From Labia minor (lineage: Eukaryota > Arthropoda > Insecta > Dermaptera > Spongiphoridae): a stretch of DNA of 64,000 nt. The notes under the pieces were generated by a model. That model made no database searches and was not told the DNA's origin. It worked only from the letters and a program-made list of their open reading frames with translations. This document shows, piece by piece, positions 46,626-59,200 of this stretch. Location of the stretch: assembly GCA_963082975.1 (NCBI GenBank), contig OY720346.1, positions 23,306,720 to 23,370,719 of the forward strand. Reading direction: 5' to 3'. Position numbers and translations under genes: made by a program. The first letter of the stretch is position 1; every line of letters starts with the position of its first letter.

Positions 46626-47890
46626 TTTATTTCTATTGATTAATTTTGAAATATTTTAAGAATATTCCATTCAATTATTTTTATAAAGATAAAAAAAATG
46701 ATCAAACACATCATTTATAACTCACAGCTGAAATTGTATTAAAAAAAAAATATTACTAATATTAATAATTGCTAATTGTTCTAAGAACATATAAAATATG
46801 AAAATTGAAAAGCGAGACAGATCAGGTAAATGATAAAGTATATCGAAAAAAAAATTAATCATGAAGGCAACCAATAAACTAAGAAATGGCTTATGAATGG
46901 TAACAACAGCAAATATATTTCAAAATTGTCAAGAAAAGTTTATTATTTTAAATCATTTCAATAAATATTTATTTATTAGTTAGTGTAGTTAAATTGAAGT
47001 ATTATAAATAAACAAATACATTGATTCAGAATGATTAAAGTGAAATTCAAAGTTAAGAAAATTATTGCTTCTATCATTTGGACACATATTTAATTTATAA
47101 TAAATCGTTGATATTTTCTTTTCAATTAAAATATATAATTTAAAGAAATTGAATGTATATTGTATAACTATTATGGCGAACACATGCAGGTATATATAGT
47201 ATATATACATGTAGTATATATATATACTTTCGTTTAGTCGTTTAAGAATGTGTTTTATATAACTAATTCATTACTAATAATTTTTAAAAATAATATTAAT
47301 AAATCAAACTATTTTGCAATGATTTTATTAATTGCTCAAAATATCTATTATCTAATATTAGTTTTATTTTATCTAAAAGATTAATAGCTAATTTTAAATT
47401 ATTTATATTAAAATTCAACTTTCATATGAAAGCAAAAACATAAACAAGAATGGTTTGATTGGATAATTTAATCAATAAAGATATTAGATGTACCTATATA
47501 TATATATATAAAATTAAACCAAATTATTCGTTCCAAAATCAATTTCATAAGATCGATGAGTTGTATTAATAGAGATTCAAAATCAAGATATTTATCATCA
47601 TTCAAAGCGATTGATTAATTTGAATCACTTAGTTGTTTTAAATCGCACTTTTATTCCTTTTTTTTTATTCTGTAGGTATATCATATCGTTATATTTTTTA
47701 ATTAAAAAAACAACTATTGGTTTTATTTCTAATTTTTGAGATGAATCACCTGTGAAACATTTTCAAGTGCCACGTCAAAACAGCCAGAAAAATTAGTAAA
47801 AAAAAAAAAAAACAAATAGAAAAGAAATTCAATTACATTCCTCGTTTGGTTTTGCCGCTAGTTAATTCAATATAAATAAATAATAAATAA
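46626..47890. other. AT-rich DNA, nothing recognised
   Basis: Short TA tracts near 47191-47226 and 47498-47512; no gene evidence. Confidence 0.5.
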
Positions 47891-47894
47891 TCTA

Positions 47895-48075
47895 GTTGGC
47901 GTTTAATTGCTTGTTAGCCCCAGGCTCGCGATTTATTCCTTCACGATTCTAATGAAGTTACCAGCACCCCAAATAGCTGTAGTGTAACTCCAAAGAAAAG
48001 GTGAGGGAACAATTTGTGATCGATCTAACGCTAGATGAGCCGACAAATTCCCTCATGATTTATAACTAAAACAAC
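47895..48075. promoter_or_regulatory. GC-richer noncoding patch
   Basis: Includes TTGGCGTTTAATTGCTTG, GCTCGCGATTTATTCC and GATCGATCTAACGC-like strings in AT-rich DNA. No ORF. Possible conserved element. Confidence 0.3.
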
Positions 48076-48383
48076 TAATTGCCAATTGATATACGACTTC
48101 AAGGATATTTTACCTCTAATATTATTTTTTAATAGCCATTCTTTATTTTTTATATTTTTCTAAATAGAACCACCTTCATGGAATAAAAGTAGAAAATAAT
48201 AATAGAAGAGTGGATTTATTAAATATTTTGAGTGAATAAAACACAGATGGATTTATGTAACTACAAGAAAATATAATTTATATACATTTTTATAAAAGTA
48301 TTTTTGATGTAGAATTTTTTTTTCTTTTAAATTATATAGGATATTGAACTTTTATTTTGCTCCCTTAACTTTAAAAAAATAAT

Positions 48384-48710
48384 CTGGAGTGTCTCCACTC
48401 GACTATCTCGCAAATTTGAATTGGATTAAATAACATATATTAATTTAAATTAAATTAAATTAAATTAATTAAATTTTCCGGTTGAACAACATTTCTCCAA
48501 AGTTGATAGAAAACTATGAATTTTGAATAATGCCCATGTTCCAAATTTCATCATTCTAGCTCAAACCGTTTTTGCGTAATCTTGGTAACATACATACACA
48601 CACACACAGACATTTTTCTCAACCTTAGTGAAAATGATTCAGGAACCTTCAAAACGTATAAAAACATCAAAATCTCAATATCGAAAATTTTCATGATCTG
48701 GCGAGATAGT
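48384..48710 (-). repeat. Family C repeat, internally deleted copy
   Basis: The plus strand begins CTGGAGTGTCTCCACTCGAC and ends TGGCGAGATAGT, both family C ends in inverted orientation. Only 327 bp remain, with about 200 bp of the centre missing near 48478. The CA/GT tract and the TTCTCAACCTTAGTG block are intact. Confidence 0.75.
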
Positions 48711-49063
48711 AACAATTACAAATTTAGATTTATAAAGTTTTTTAAATTAAACAAAAACATTTTGACGTCATCTGGTTGACAAGAAACAAGCATGATTATG
48801 TATTATGTATCGTATGATTGTGAAAACATTTGAACTTTTTTCGGATTTCAGAATATTTTCACTAAATTGTAGATTAAATGGTTCTTAAAAACACAATAAA
48901 ATCAATCCCAGATATTTAGAAAATTCATTTCCTCTTCTTAACTCAGCAACGTTCCATTGTCAAGAGCCTGCAATTTTAAATATACCGGATAACAACTCTA
49001 GGTTAAAAATTTTCTCGAAAATATATATTACAAAATAAACGCAAATTCATAATTTTGTACATC
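48711..49063. other. AT-rich DNA, nothing recognised
   Basis: No feature seen before the retroposed insert. Confidence 0.5.
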
Positions 49064-49074
49064 AATTATTCATA

Positions 49075-49360
49075 ACGTCGAGGTTATCCAGCTCCTAGAC
49101 AACACAAACCAGATAAGAAGGCTCAAGAGAAGAAAACCTTTTGAGTTAGTGAGAAAGTGAATAGTGCAAAGCAGAGTATTGTGCGAGTTGTGCTACGCGT
49201 TAAACTTAGTGTGGTTAATGTGACAAGACCACAAGGCAAACTATTGAGTAAAGACCTTTGTTTAATTGCATTGTATATATAGGTTAGAAAAAAATTGCTT
49301 ATTGATCTAATATGTAAAAGATCAGATTGTAATAACCTTAAAGGATCTTTGTATCTTTTA

Positions 49361-49396
<36 letters not shown>
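49075..49396 (+). mobile_element. Poly(A)-tailed retroposed insert with TSD
   Basis: An unbroken run of about 34 A (49363-49396) ends the insert. An 11-bp duplication AATTATTCATA flanks it at 49064-49074 and 49395-49405, overlapping the A tail by two bases. The roughly 290-bp body (ACGTCGAGGTTATCCAGC to GGATCTTTGTATC) is GC-richer than its surroundings, with no clear pol III A/B boxes and no protein motif. These are LINE-machinery insertion marks: a SINE-like element, a 5'-truncated LINE 3' end or a processed noncoding transcript. Confidence 0.75.
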
Positions 49397-49398
<2 letters not shown>

Positions 49399-49405
49399 AT
49401 TCATA

Positions 49406-50190
49406 GATGATGTTTACAAAGCCAATGATTAAGAAAATCTAGATAAACTTTAAAATTTTAATTTTAAAAACGGTTAAAAAATAAGAAGAAGAATTCTTTT
49501 GACTGAGAAAAGATAAAGTAAGAATTATCAAAAACCTTTGAAATTCGAAATATATTGAAACTAATAGTCGTTTATACCGAAAATTACTTAAAATTACTTG
49601 AAATTACTTGAAATTTATGTGATTAGACAAATTACATAGAAAATGAACGAAATATACTTAAACAAAAAAAAAAAAAAAAAAGAATGGGGTTATCAATTCA
49701 AAAAGGATTAGTGGGTAGAATAATGTCATGTGATCGGGATGAACTGCCAATACACTAGTAAAAGTGGACGATAGGGAATCAATACGTATTGGATAATTAT
49801 AGGGACGGTTGGCTAAAAAATTCAACAGTAAATATCAGTTTATTAATCGTACATAAATGTGTTCCCCCCTCGCAAATTTTTGAATTTTATAATTCTATCT
49901 AAATCAGAACCTAAATTCTCTAGGTTAATGTTGGGAAGGGATAAAACAATACGCTATTTATTTTCGCATAAATCTCTGTAAATGTCGTGTTGACATGGAA
50001 CATTAAGTAATTATAAGATTATACTTTCAAGAAATATTTCAAAAGCTAAATATACTAAGAAAAAAATATAAAATCCATTAAAATTGAAGAATTGTGTAAG
50101 TACACATTTAGTACATTCATATTAAATTATAATAATTTTTTTAGCAAGATTGTGTTTTACATATATTCATTATAAAATAATTGGTATATT
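49406..50190. other. AT-rich DNA with A-run
   Basis: An 18-19 nt A run near 49664-49681 is followed by GC-richer DNA (AGAATGGGGTTATC...). No TSD was found around it. No gene seen. Confidence 0.4.
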
Positions 50191-50850
50191 ACTATCTCGC
50201 CAGAGATAGCATTGCGATCACGAAAATTTTCGATGTCGAGATTTTGATGTTTTTATAGGTTTTAAAGGTTCCTGAGGTTGAGAAAAATGTCTGTGTTGTG
50301 TGTGTGTGTGTGTATATGTGTATGTATGTAGACAAGATTACGCAAAAACGGTTGAAGCTAGAATCATCAAATTTGGTACATGGGCATTATTCAAAATTTG
50401 TAGTTTTATAACAACTTTTGAGAAATGTAGCTCAACCGGAAGTGGGTCATTACCTACCACGTTTTGATTTTTTTTCCTCTAAAGTGACCGTAAAAATAAT
50501 GATATCTGTTTGATAATTTTTCACATGATTAAAAATTGTATAAAACTGCTATATATAGAATTTCAGCTTGATTGAATTGCTGAAAGTACCAGAATTAATT
50601 TTTTAACACTGCAAATCTCACGCACCAACCCGTGACATGGTCCCATCAACAAAGAGCCAAACATGCGCTGTGTTAATAAATATTATTTATTAATTTTAAT
50701 TTATAATTTATAATTAATTAAAATTAATTTAAATATAATATATGTGTTAATTAATCCAATTCAAATTACGAGATAGTCGAGTGGAGTAACTCCAGATTTT
50801 TTTCAATATATTAACGTTTAGGGCGTAAATAAGTTGAAAAATCAAAATGA
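50191..50850 (+). repeat. Family C repeat, longest copy
   Basis: ACTATCTCGCCAGAGATAG start, (TG)n at about 50296-50318, and the CGAGATAGTCGAGTGGAG end at about 50769. Another 55 bp or so of homology with the 43403-43460 flank sets the true right edge near 50850. It retains CACGCACCAACCCGTGAC, also present in the 42-43-kb copy but lost at 45150. Confidence 0.75.
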
Positions 50851-52125
50851 TTGTTTTTGTTTATTTTACTAGAAGCTATTTTTCAATGGTTAAAGATAAT
50901 AACTTTTTTTCATTCCATTTAGAAAGCCGGGATAATTTTGGTATTCCTGAAAATAAACGTCCAAATAATCGAGTGCATAGAGTTAATGCAATTCTTAGTT
51001 ATTCGATTTCATTAGAAATATGTTTTTTGTTTTTGGATTCAGATTTTTTGACATATCATCATTTACAATATTTCTCTTATTTGTAAATGTAATTACCTAT
51101 ATATATATATATTACATAATATATAATAAAATGATTAGAATTTAATTTAAGAAACAAGAAATTTATTCAAAAACTCTTTTAATTTTTATTATTATTTTTT
51201 AAATATAATAATTTTTAAATGCATTTAACATTTAAAATCCTCATTTTCTTTGTATTATTTTTTCAGTAAACACACCCTATTTATTTTCCTATCAATTTTA
51301 TCCATTCTCTCGACTTTTTCTTTCAGACAAATGGCCATTATTCAATCGCTTTGGTTGGATAGAATTTTGATATATAGCCATTTCAAGCGTAACAAATTAT
51401 TGAGAAAAAATTTGCTCCTTTAGAAAATTCATTGTAATTCATTTTATAAAAGACACATTAAACACCCAGGTTATAAGATGTGTTTAATGGAATCCAATCC
51501 ACGCGTTGAACAAGCACAACATACTTCTCATTGGTTTGGATTTATTTTTTAACAAGGCGATGTGATCTCTACGATTTATGTTGGGTTTATAAAGAACATT
51601 CATCTGCTTTTACAAAGGATTTACTTTATTAAAGAAAACGAGACAACTTATGATTAATTGACAAAGACCTATTATTTATATAAAAAAATATTTTTTAATT
51701 TAATTAATTGAAATTAATACTTGTCTCTTCACACTCCAATCATAAAAAATATTATATACTTTAGATGAAAATTCCACGAAATATTCCTTATGTTAAGTTT
51801 TTATTTAATTTATATTAAAAATCTAATTTAAAAATTATTTCAGTTTTATTAATACACTTTACTTAACTCATAACTGTCCTGTTGTCCGTTTGTACGCGGG
51901 TTGTCCGCGGCATTTTATAATCGATATTTCAACAACTTCCCGTCATTCAATCAACTTAAAATTTTGCATACGCGCTTGCTCCTGCTAATAATACACGAAT
52001 CAATTGAAAAATCCACTGAATTATTTATCTATTAGTGGTAATTAATTAACTAAACTTTTATATGCGGAATATGGAATAGTTCACTATTTCAATCATAGAT
52101 GGCGATAGCAGTTCTACTAAAAAGT
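50851..52125. other. AT-rich DNA with weak GC-richer patches
   Basis: The open frame at 50847-51086 shows no known motif. 51470-51620 and 51880-51990 (GTCCGTTTGTACGCGGGTTG) are less AT-rich; the latter may be an old transposon piece. Confidence 0.35.
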
Positions 52126-52342
52126 ATAAAATAAATTTAAGTAAAAAGAAATCTTTTTAAAAAACACACTTTACTTAAAATTGCACTAAAAAGTAAAAAA
52201 TAAAATCACTGTAAAGTGTGTGCGCTCAAATTATAATAACACCGTAAAAGCACACACTTTACAGTGATTTTTACTTTTTAGTGCAATTTTAAGTAAAGTG
52301 TGTTTTCTAAAAAGATTTCTTTTTACTTAAATTTATTTTTAT
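52126..52342. mobile_element. Foldback MITE with arms of about 95 bp
   Basis: The arms at 52126-52223 and 52250-52342 are nearly perfect inverted repeats, apart from a 4-5 bp insertion in the left arm near 52199 and one or two mismatches. Landmarks are TTTAAGTAAAAAGAAATC and AAAATTGCACTAAAAAGTAA. The loop is only 26 nt. RNA through it would form one long hairpin. No coding and no clear TSD. Confidence 0.85.
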
Positions 52343-52639
52343 TTTAGAAATAAGATATCTACCCGAATATTACCATTTAATGTCATTTATATTATTTATT
52401 TATTCTCATTTAGACTATATTATTAAGTCATGGTAGGCAACAAAATAGAAATGGGATTGAGAGCTCAAAAAGATTGAAACTAACAAGAAAAATTCAATTT
52501 TCACTGATAATTTTGTCTATCCCTAATTTTATTATATAATATACACAAACAAATTATACATAGATATGGTACATATTGTATTCTATACAAAAATTGATAA
52601 ATAAAAAAAAAAAAATAATAAATAAAAAAATAGAAAAAA

Positions 52640-52905
52640 TTCTATAAAGAATCTCTGTCTATCTCTGTGGCTCTAGGGAATTCGAGAGCTCTTCGTCGCA
52701 GCAACTCTATTTCTCCAAGTGTCCCTATTCTGAGCCACATCCATCCAACTACTCAACCTCTCCCATCTCTCTCACGTCCCTTCCTTATTCACTCACCATA
52801 TCCTTGGTAATCGGCCTAACTATGTATGGAGATGCATAGAGGTCATGCAATTCCTCGTTATGCTGTCTCCGCCATTCCCCGATGACCTCATTTCAAAATT
52901 TCTTC
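52640..52905 (-). pseudogene. Isolated LINE RT 3' fragment
   Basis: The plus strand carries GTGGCTCTAGGGAATTCGAG, TTTCTCCAAGTGTCCCTATT and GATGCATAGAGGTCATGCAA. These are the complement of the GHVARMGEE-to-terminus region of the LINE carried by family 1 Helitrons. No Helitron end is adjacent, so it may be an independent or older copy. Confidence 0.65.
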
Positions 52906-55314
52906 CAATTTTTTTTATTTAGAAATACTAATAATATAGATATTTATTTTATTTTTTTCTCATTAATAATAATAATAATTTTATAATTATATTATAATCT
53001 ACTATAAATAATTAATAAATACAGATTTATAATATTGATTGGGAGATTGGGAAGCAACAAATAGGGAAATTTAAGATTTACTTTACAAATGAATAACTTT
53101 GTTCCATTCAATGGTTCGACGTTTCGGTCCTGTATCAGAACCATATTCAAGAAGTATCTGGAGAGTGAAAATTAATGAAATATAAAGGCATATATAGGTA
53201 TGATCTAAGTAACCATGTTCGATCTTTATTCAGGAGACACACACACAATATATATATTTAAACTTTTAACTCTCTAAATTCCTTATTCAAGATTAATTAT
53301 GTGGAATTGTAAATAAGAAAAAATATAATTAATATTAATTAACAATAAATGCTATTTTTGTTCCTCAACGTATATACCTTAAATTATTTGTGACATGAGT
53401 AAATGTAAAAATATTAGTAAAAAAAAATCATAAGTATATAATTTTAATCAATCGCCAAGAATAACTATTCTTCAATTATTGAATGAAACGTGTATGTTAT
53501 TCGAATGTAAACTCGAGCACTTACATGATTTCTAAACCTAATTGGTATTTGTATTGTTTTCTGTTCGTGTACAGTTATATAATCTGTTGGTAATTTCATT
53601 TTTCGATGTTTATTAAGTTCTTTCACGTTCCAAGCCAGATTCATTAATTAGACCTCTTTCAATCTCCATTATACGATGAAACTATTTATTACATTCTATA
53701 ATTAATATTTGAAAAACTGTTATTCAGCCAACTAATAACTATAAGACAGGTCATTTCACTTTTACTCAAGTGTTTATTTATTTTATAATCACACGACATA
53801 ACTTAAATTTTAAAAATTGAATTACCATTTTAACGCTATTAATTCATTTAATTACATTCAAAATAGAAATGAGAATAATTGATAAATTATTAATAGAATT
53901 AATAGATTTAATCGTTGACATTCTTTGGAAATATTTTCTTTTATTTATAAAGCTTAAAATTAATAAATAAACAAATCCAAACAATTTGAATAAATAAATA
54001 AAAATTTACATCAAGTGTTTAAATTCAAATAATTAAATCTTTATACATTTTGAACGATTCTTTAATATAATTAATTTTTAGTAATATTTTGAGTTGATTT
54101 TTTTTTTATTATCATAATTATGTTTATAAGCGTATTAGGAAAGACATTTTTTTTTAAATATTTAAAAATTGATTTCATAATTTTAAATATAGTTTAATAT
54201 AGTTTAGTTAGTGTAATATTAATAAAATATTTTTATTTGTGTGGACGATGCATACATTTACATATATTTCTACAAATATTTTTTTATGAATTGGTTTAAT
54301 TATATTTTAAGAAAATTATAAGTAATGAAATCAATATTTTTTATTTTTAATACGCCATGAATAAAAGTAGACTTAAGTGAAGTTAGGAGACACCCTCCAG
54401 GTTGTTGAATGAATTTCAAATGAACCATTAGGAAGATTCCAAAGCCTACCTGAACTAATTCAATCTATTAAATAATTACCTATTAAAATAAAAACTCAAT
54501 GGAGATTGTTTCATTTAGATAATCTGTACTTAGTAAATTTTAAATATGATTTATATTAAAATTTAGCCTAAGGAATTAAAAATACCATACCTTGTCGAGA
54601 AATATCAAATTTTCATGTTTTGATTTCAACTTCAATCAGATTAATCTCCAACATGCTATAATATTATTTATTCGTTAGTAAATACGATATACTTATAAAT
54701 GTAATATGAATAATTAATGTCATTCAAGATTTCTTATTGTAATTTCTTGCCTGAAGGCTTAATTTTAAAATGAATCAAGTGTGCATCGCATTATGTTTTT
54801 TTTTCTTCTTCATTCTTTTAATTTTCTATTCAAATTGATTCTTTATCAAAATTATGCATGGCGGAAATATTTAATTAAATTATTAATATGAATATCTAAA
54901 TTTGAGGAAAATTAATTAACTGTAATGGTATCATTATTAATAAATATTAATAAGAGTAAATTTAGTAAATTATTTAAAAACTATTTATAACAAATTATGG
55001 TTAATATTCCAAATAGGATAATTAATAAACAGTTTTTTTACAAGAATTGATTCTTATTAAAATTTGTTTCCTATTAATCTGTAAATTATTATTTTTAGTT
55101 ATGGGATTTTTTGTGGTTAAGAAAAATTTTCTGAAAATCATGAAAATGTAAGAAAATTAAAAATGATTTAATTAGGATTTATAGGGTTATGTATTAATAT
55201 ATAGAAAATGATTCATTAAAATATAAATAAAAATTATTGATTAATATAAATAAAATTATTCATTATTAAATCAAAATAAATTTAAACAAAGCTTTATTTA
55301 AGTTTTATATAATA
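52906..55314. other. AT-rich DNA; hairpin motif at about 53121-53150
   Basis: No gene. 53040-53165 is a GC-richer repeat-like patch with a 7-bp hairpin (GGTTCTG-ATA-CAGGACC on the minus strand) followed by GAAAC. 54380-54460 is also slightly GC-richer. The rest is A/T tracts. Confidence 0.4.
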
Positions 55315-56011
55315 CTAGCAGACCCGGCAAAGCTTCGCTTTTGCATGTGTGTCTGTATACATATATGCGTATGTGATAACTGAACACTTAATAATAATAA
55401 TAATAATGTATTAAATGAATATAATTGAAATTTTAGTTTTAGTTGCATTTTTTTTTGGATTTTATTTTTATTTATTTTTATTGGAATTATTACAAATAAT
55501 AATAATAATAATATACCGTTTAATACGTGAAAATAATAATAATAATAATAATAATTTATTATATGAATATAATTGAAATTTTATTTTTTATTATTATTAC
55601 ATTTTTATTATTATTTTTTACCGACCGACGATAGTAAGGGAGGTATTGTTTTCACACCAAATTTCACATGTGTTTTAATTATTTTTATTACAACTGTTAT
55701 TATGGGTATGTTATTTTTGACAGTTTAAAAAAAAATTAAAAATATTAATAAAATTTATCAAATTAATTTTAATTAAAATTAAGATTTCCAATTATTTTTA
55801 TTTATTTATTGTAAATTTTTCAATGTTACCATGGTTACCATAAATAGACTTTTACTAAAATATTACTAATTAAATTAATTTTGGATTTAACCACACTAAA
55901 ACCTTCACTGGGATGCCGACAACAATCCCTGAAAGTTTCATCGCAATCGGACGGGTAGTTTTTGAGTATTTGACAGACACACAGACAGACATTGCCTTTT
56001 ATATATATAGA
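55315..56011 (-). mobile_element. Helitron-like element, family 2
   Basis: On the minus strand it starts TCTATATATATAAAAGGC at 56011. It ends GCAAAGCGAAGC-like hairpin sequence, GGGTCTG and CTAG at 55315-55318, with flanking A and T, so a 697-bp non-autonomous Helitron. The 5' part has GTCTGTCTGTGTGTCTGTC and CCGTCCGATTGCGATG. ATA/AAT microsatellites lie inside, and the first 55 bp or so of a family B element are embedded at about 55619-55672. Confidence 0.78.
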
Positions 56012-56271
56012 TAGATAACAAACTAATACAATTTAAAAACAGCTGTAAAACATTTTCACTATTTTTTTAATAAAAATTAGATGAAATCTTGTCTTGATAA
56101 CGCTTATTTTTATTGCTACCATAGAGCTGATATTTGTTTCTATGTAGAAATATTTCGTCTTCAGAGTCGTTATAATTTAGTCATTTGGGTCAAAAATATG
56201 AAAACAAAATAAATACAATAATAAGTAATATAAATAATAAAGATAGGGTTAGGAAGTAATTTAAGTAATTT

Positions 56272-59200
56272 AAGTGGTTCTTAAACTGTGGTCCGCGGAC
56301 CCCTGGGGGTCCGCGAAGCCTTTACTGGGGGTCCGCGGTCCTCGGAAAAAAATCATCGTAAAAATATATACATATATAAATATTTAAAGTTCATTGTTTA
56401 ACTATATCCTCCTAGAGAATTACGGCTATAATTTAATACTATTAATAATACTATTTTATTTTATTAAATTGATAATTATGTCAATTAATTTTTTGTGAAT
56501 AAATAAACATATATAAAAAACTATATATAAAATTTGAATTTTCATCCATTCATTCATTTAAAATCATTTTTCGATTGTTCCTTTAAAATAACCCCTCTTA
56601 GGGGCTCGGAAGGGGAGGCATATAAGGGAATTTTTTTTCACTTTGTTATTGGGGAAAACCAGGGGAGGGGACAGTCTTACCCGGAAAAACCCAAATTGTC
56701 AGCGTCCACTCTGGGGTTTTAAACAGTTTTAAAGCAAATGTTAATTATAAGTTCATTTCTCAACGAGTTGTATCTTTAAATTATTTTTATTAATGTTAAT
56801 TATAAGTTCATTTCTCAACGAGTTGTATCTTTAAATTATTTATATTAATTTAATTAATTATAATTAAATTATAGCTAATAATAGTTTATTATAGCTAATA
56901 TTTTTTTTTAATTTTTAGTGTAATTTGCATGATCATTATTTTATAAAAACACTAAACACATTTTGCAATTTCCCAGAAAGGCTGTTTTTGAGAGTAAGTA
57001 TAAGTTAGTTTTATGAATAAAAAATATTTATTTTAATAATATTTTAGAATCAAATTACGAAATTAATAATATTTTAGAATCAAATTACGAAATTAATAAT
57101 ATTTTAGAATCAAATTACGAAATATATTTATTATATAAATTAATATTCATTTAAAATGATATTAAATCATTTATTTAAAATTATTTAAAACATTTATTAA
57201 AATGATTTAAAACATTCATTTAAAATGATATTAAAACATTCATTTAAAATCATATTAAAACATAGCTAGTAAATAATAATTCGTTATATTTATATTATAT
57301 TTATATTATATTTATATTATTGTAGTTCAATGTTAATAAATTACTCCATAAAATGGATCGTTGGCTACAAACTGGTTCAACACAGAAACGGAAAGAATCA
57401 GATGATGAGGCATCAACAGCAAACTCTACCAAGAAACGCAAAACTAGAAAATATTCGGATGATTATTTATCATTTGGATTTACTTATATTTGCAACAATG
57501 ATGTGGAAAGACCAGTCTGCGTTCTATGTCAGGAAAGTTTATCCAATGAAAGTATGAAACCTGCTAATCTCAGACGTCATTTACAAACAAAGCACAGCGA
57601 GCATGTTAGTAAGTCTATCGAATTTTTTAAAATGAAAAAAGAAGAACTTAATTCAAGTCAGAAATTGATGGTAAAGACGGGATCTGGTGGTATGAGTAAG
57701 AAAGCAGTAATGGCATCATATGAAGTAGCTCTACTTATTGCTAAAGCAGGAAAGCCGCATAATATAGCAGAGCAATTAATTCTTCCTGCTACAAAAGTAA
57801 TTACAAATATAATGTTAGGAACTAAAGCAGCAAACGATATAAATTTGATTTCATTATCAAATGATACGGTTAAGAATAGGATTGAAGACATGTCATGTAA
57901 TATAAAAGAAGAATTAATATCGAGAGTGCGCAAAAGTCACTATTACTCATTACAATTGGATGAAAGTACTGATGTCACTAATAATGCCAATTTGTTAGCT
58001 TTCATTAGATATGAGTTTGAAAATCAAATACAAGAAGATGTATTGTTTTGTGATTCACTACCTTCACGAACGACAGCTAATGACATATTTAACAGTTTGA
58101 ATAATTTTATAACCGAAAATGAAATAGAGTGGCCAAAATGTGTTGGAATTTGCACTGATGGTGCTCGTGCAATGTCAGGTACAAGAACTGGATTGATTGC
58201 TCTTATTAAAAATGTTGCGCCTCAGGTTGTTTGGAATCATTGCTGCATTCACAGAGAATCATTAGCAGCCAAAAATATGTCACCAGATTTGAAAAGAACA
58301 TTAGACGAAGTAGTTAAAATTGTCAATTTCATTAAGGCTCGTCCACTTAATTCCAGAGTTTTTAAAATTTTGTGTGAGGAAATGGGTAGTCAACATACAC
58401 ATTTATTATTACATACAGATGTACGTTGGTTGTCCCGCGGGAAAGTACTCATTCGCCTTTTTGAGCTTCGAGATGAAATACGATTGTTTTTAATAGATGC
58501 GCATTTTGAACTGACCGAATGTTTCAATGATTTTATCTGGTTAGCTAAGGTGGCTTACTTGACTGATATTTTTACAAAATTGAACGAACTTAATTTGAGC
58601 CTGCAAGGTACTGTTGTAAATATATTTAAAGTTGAAGATAAAATAGAAGCAATGATTAAAAAAATCGACTTGTGGTCGAAACGCATCCAGAACGGTGTAT
58701 ATGAGTCTTTTCCAACTCTCAATGATTTCATAGAAAGCTCCAGTGAAAAATTGCTTAATCAAACGCGTCAATTATTTGTTGAACATTTAATTACTTTGAA
58801 AAGCAACTTCAGGAAGTATTTTTCTACTCCTGATCCTTGCAATAACTGGATCAGAGATCCATTTAATATGGAAATTACAAATGCTAAACATTTATCTGCA
58901 CCTGAACAAGATATTCTCGTGGAATTATCATGTGATACAACTTATAAACTAAAATTTAACAAAACTGAATTGAGCAACTTTTGGTTACTTCTCAGGTCAG
59001 ATTATCCTGCGCTTGCAAATAAAGCACTTCAACACTTGATTCCATTCTGCACAACATATTTATGCGAACAAGCTTTTTCGGTACTATTTTATATTAAGTC
59101 TAAATATAGAAACAAATTAAATGTAGAGCCGGATCTTAGATTAAAAGTTTCCAATATTAAGCCAGATATTGAGATTCTTGTTTCAAGAAAACAACTGCAT

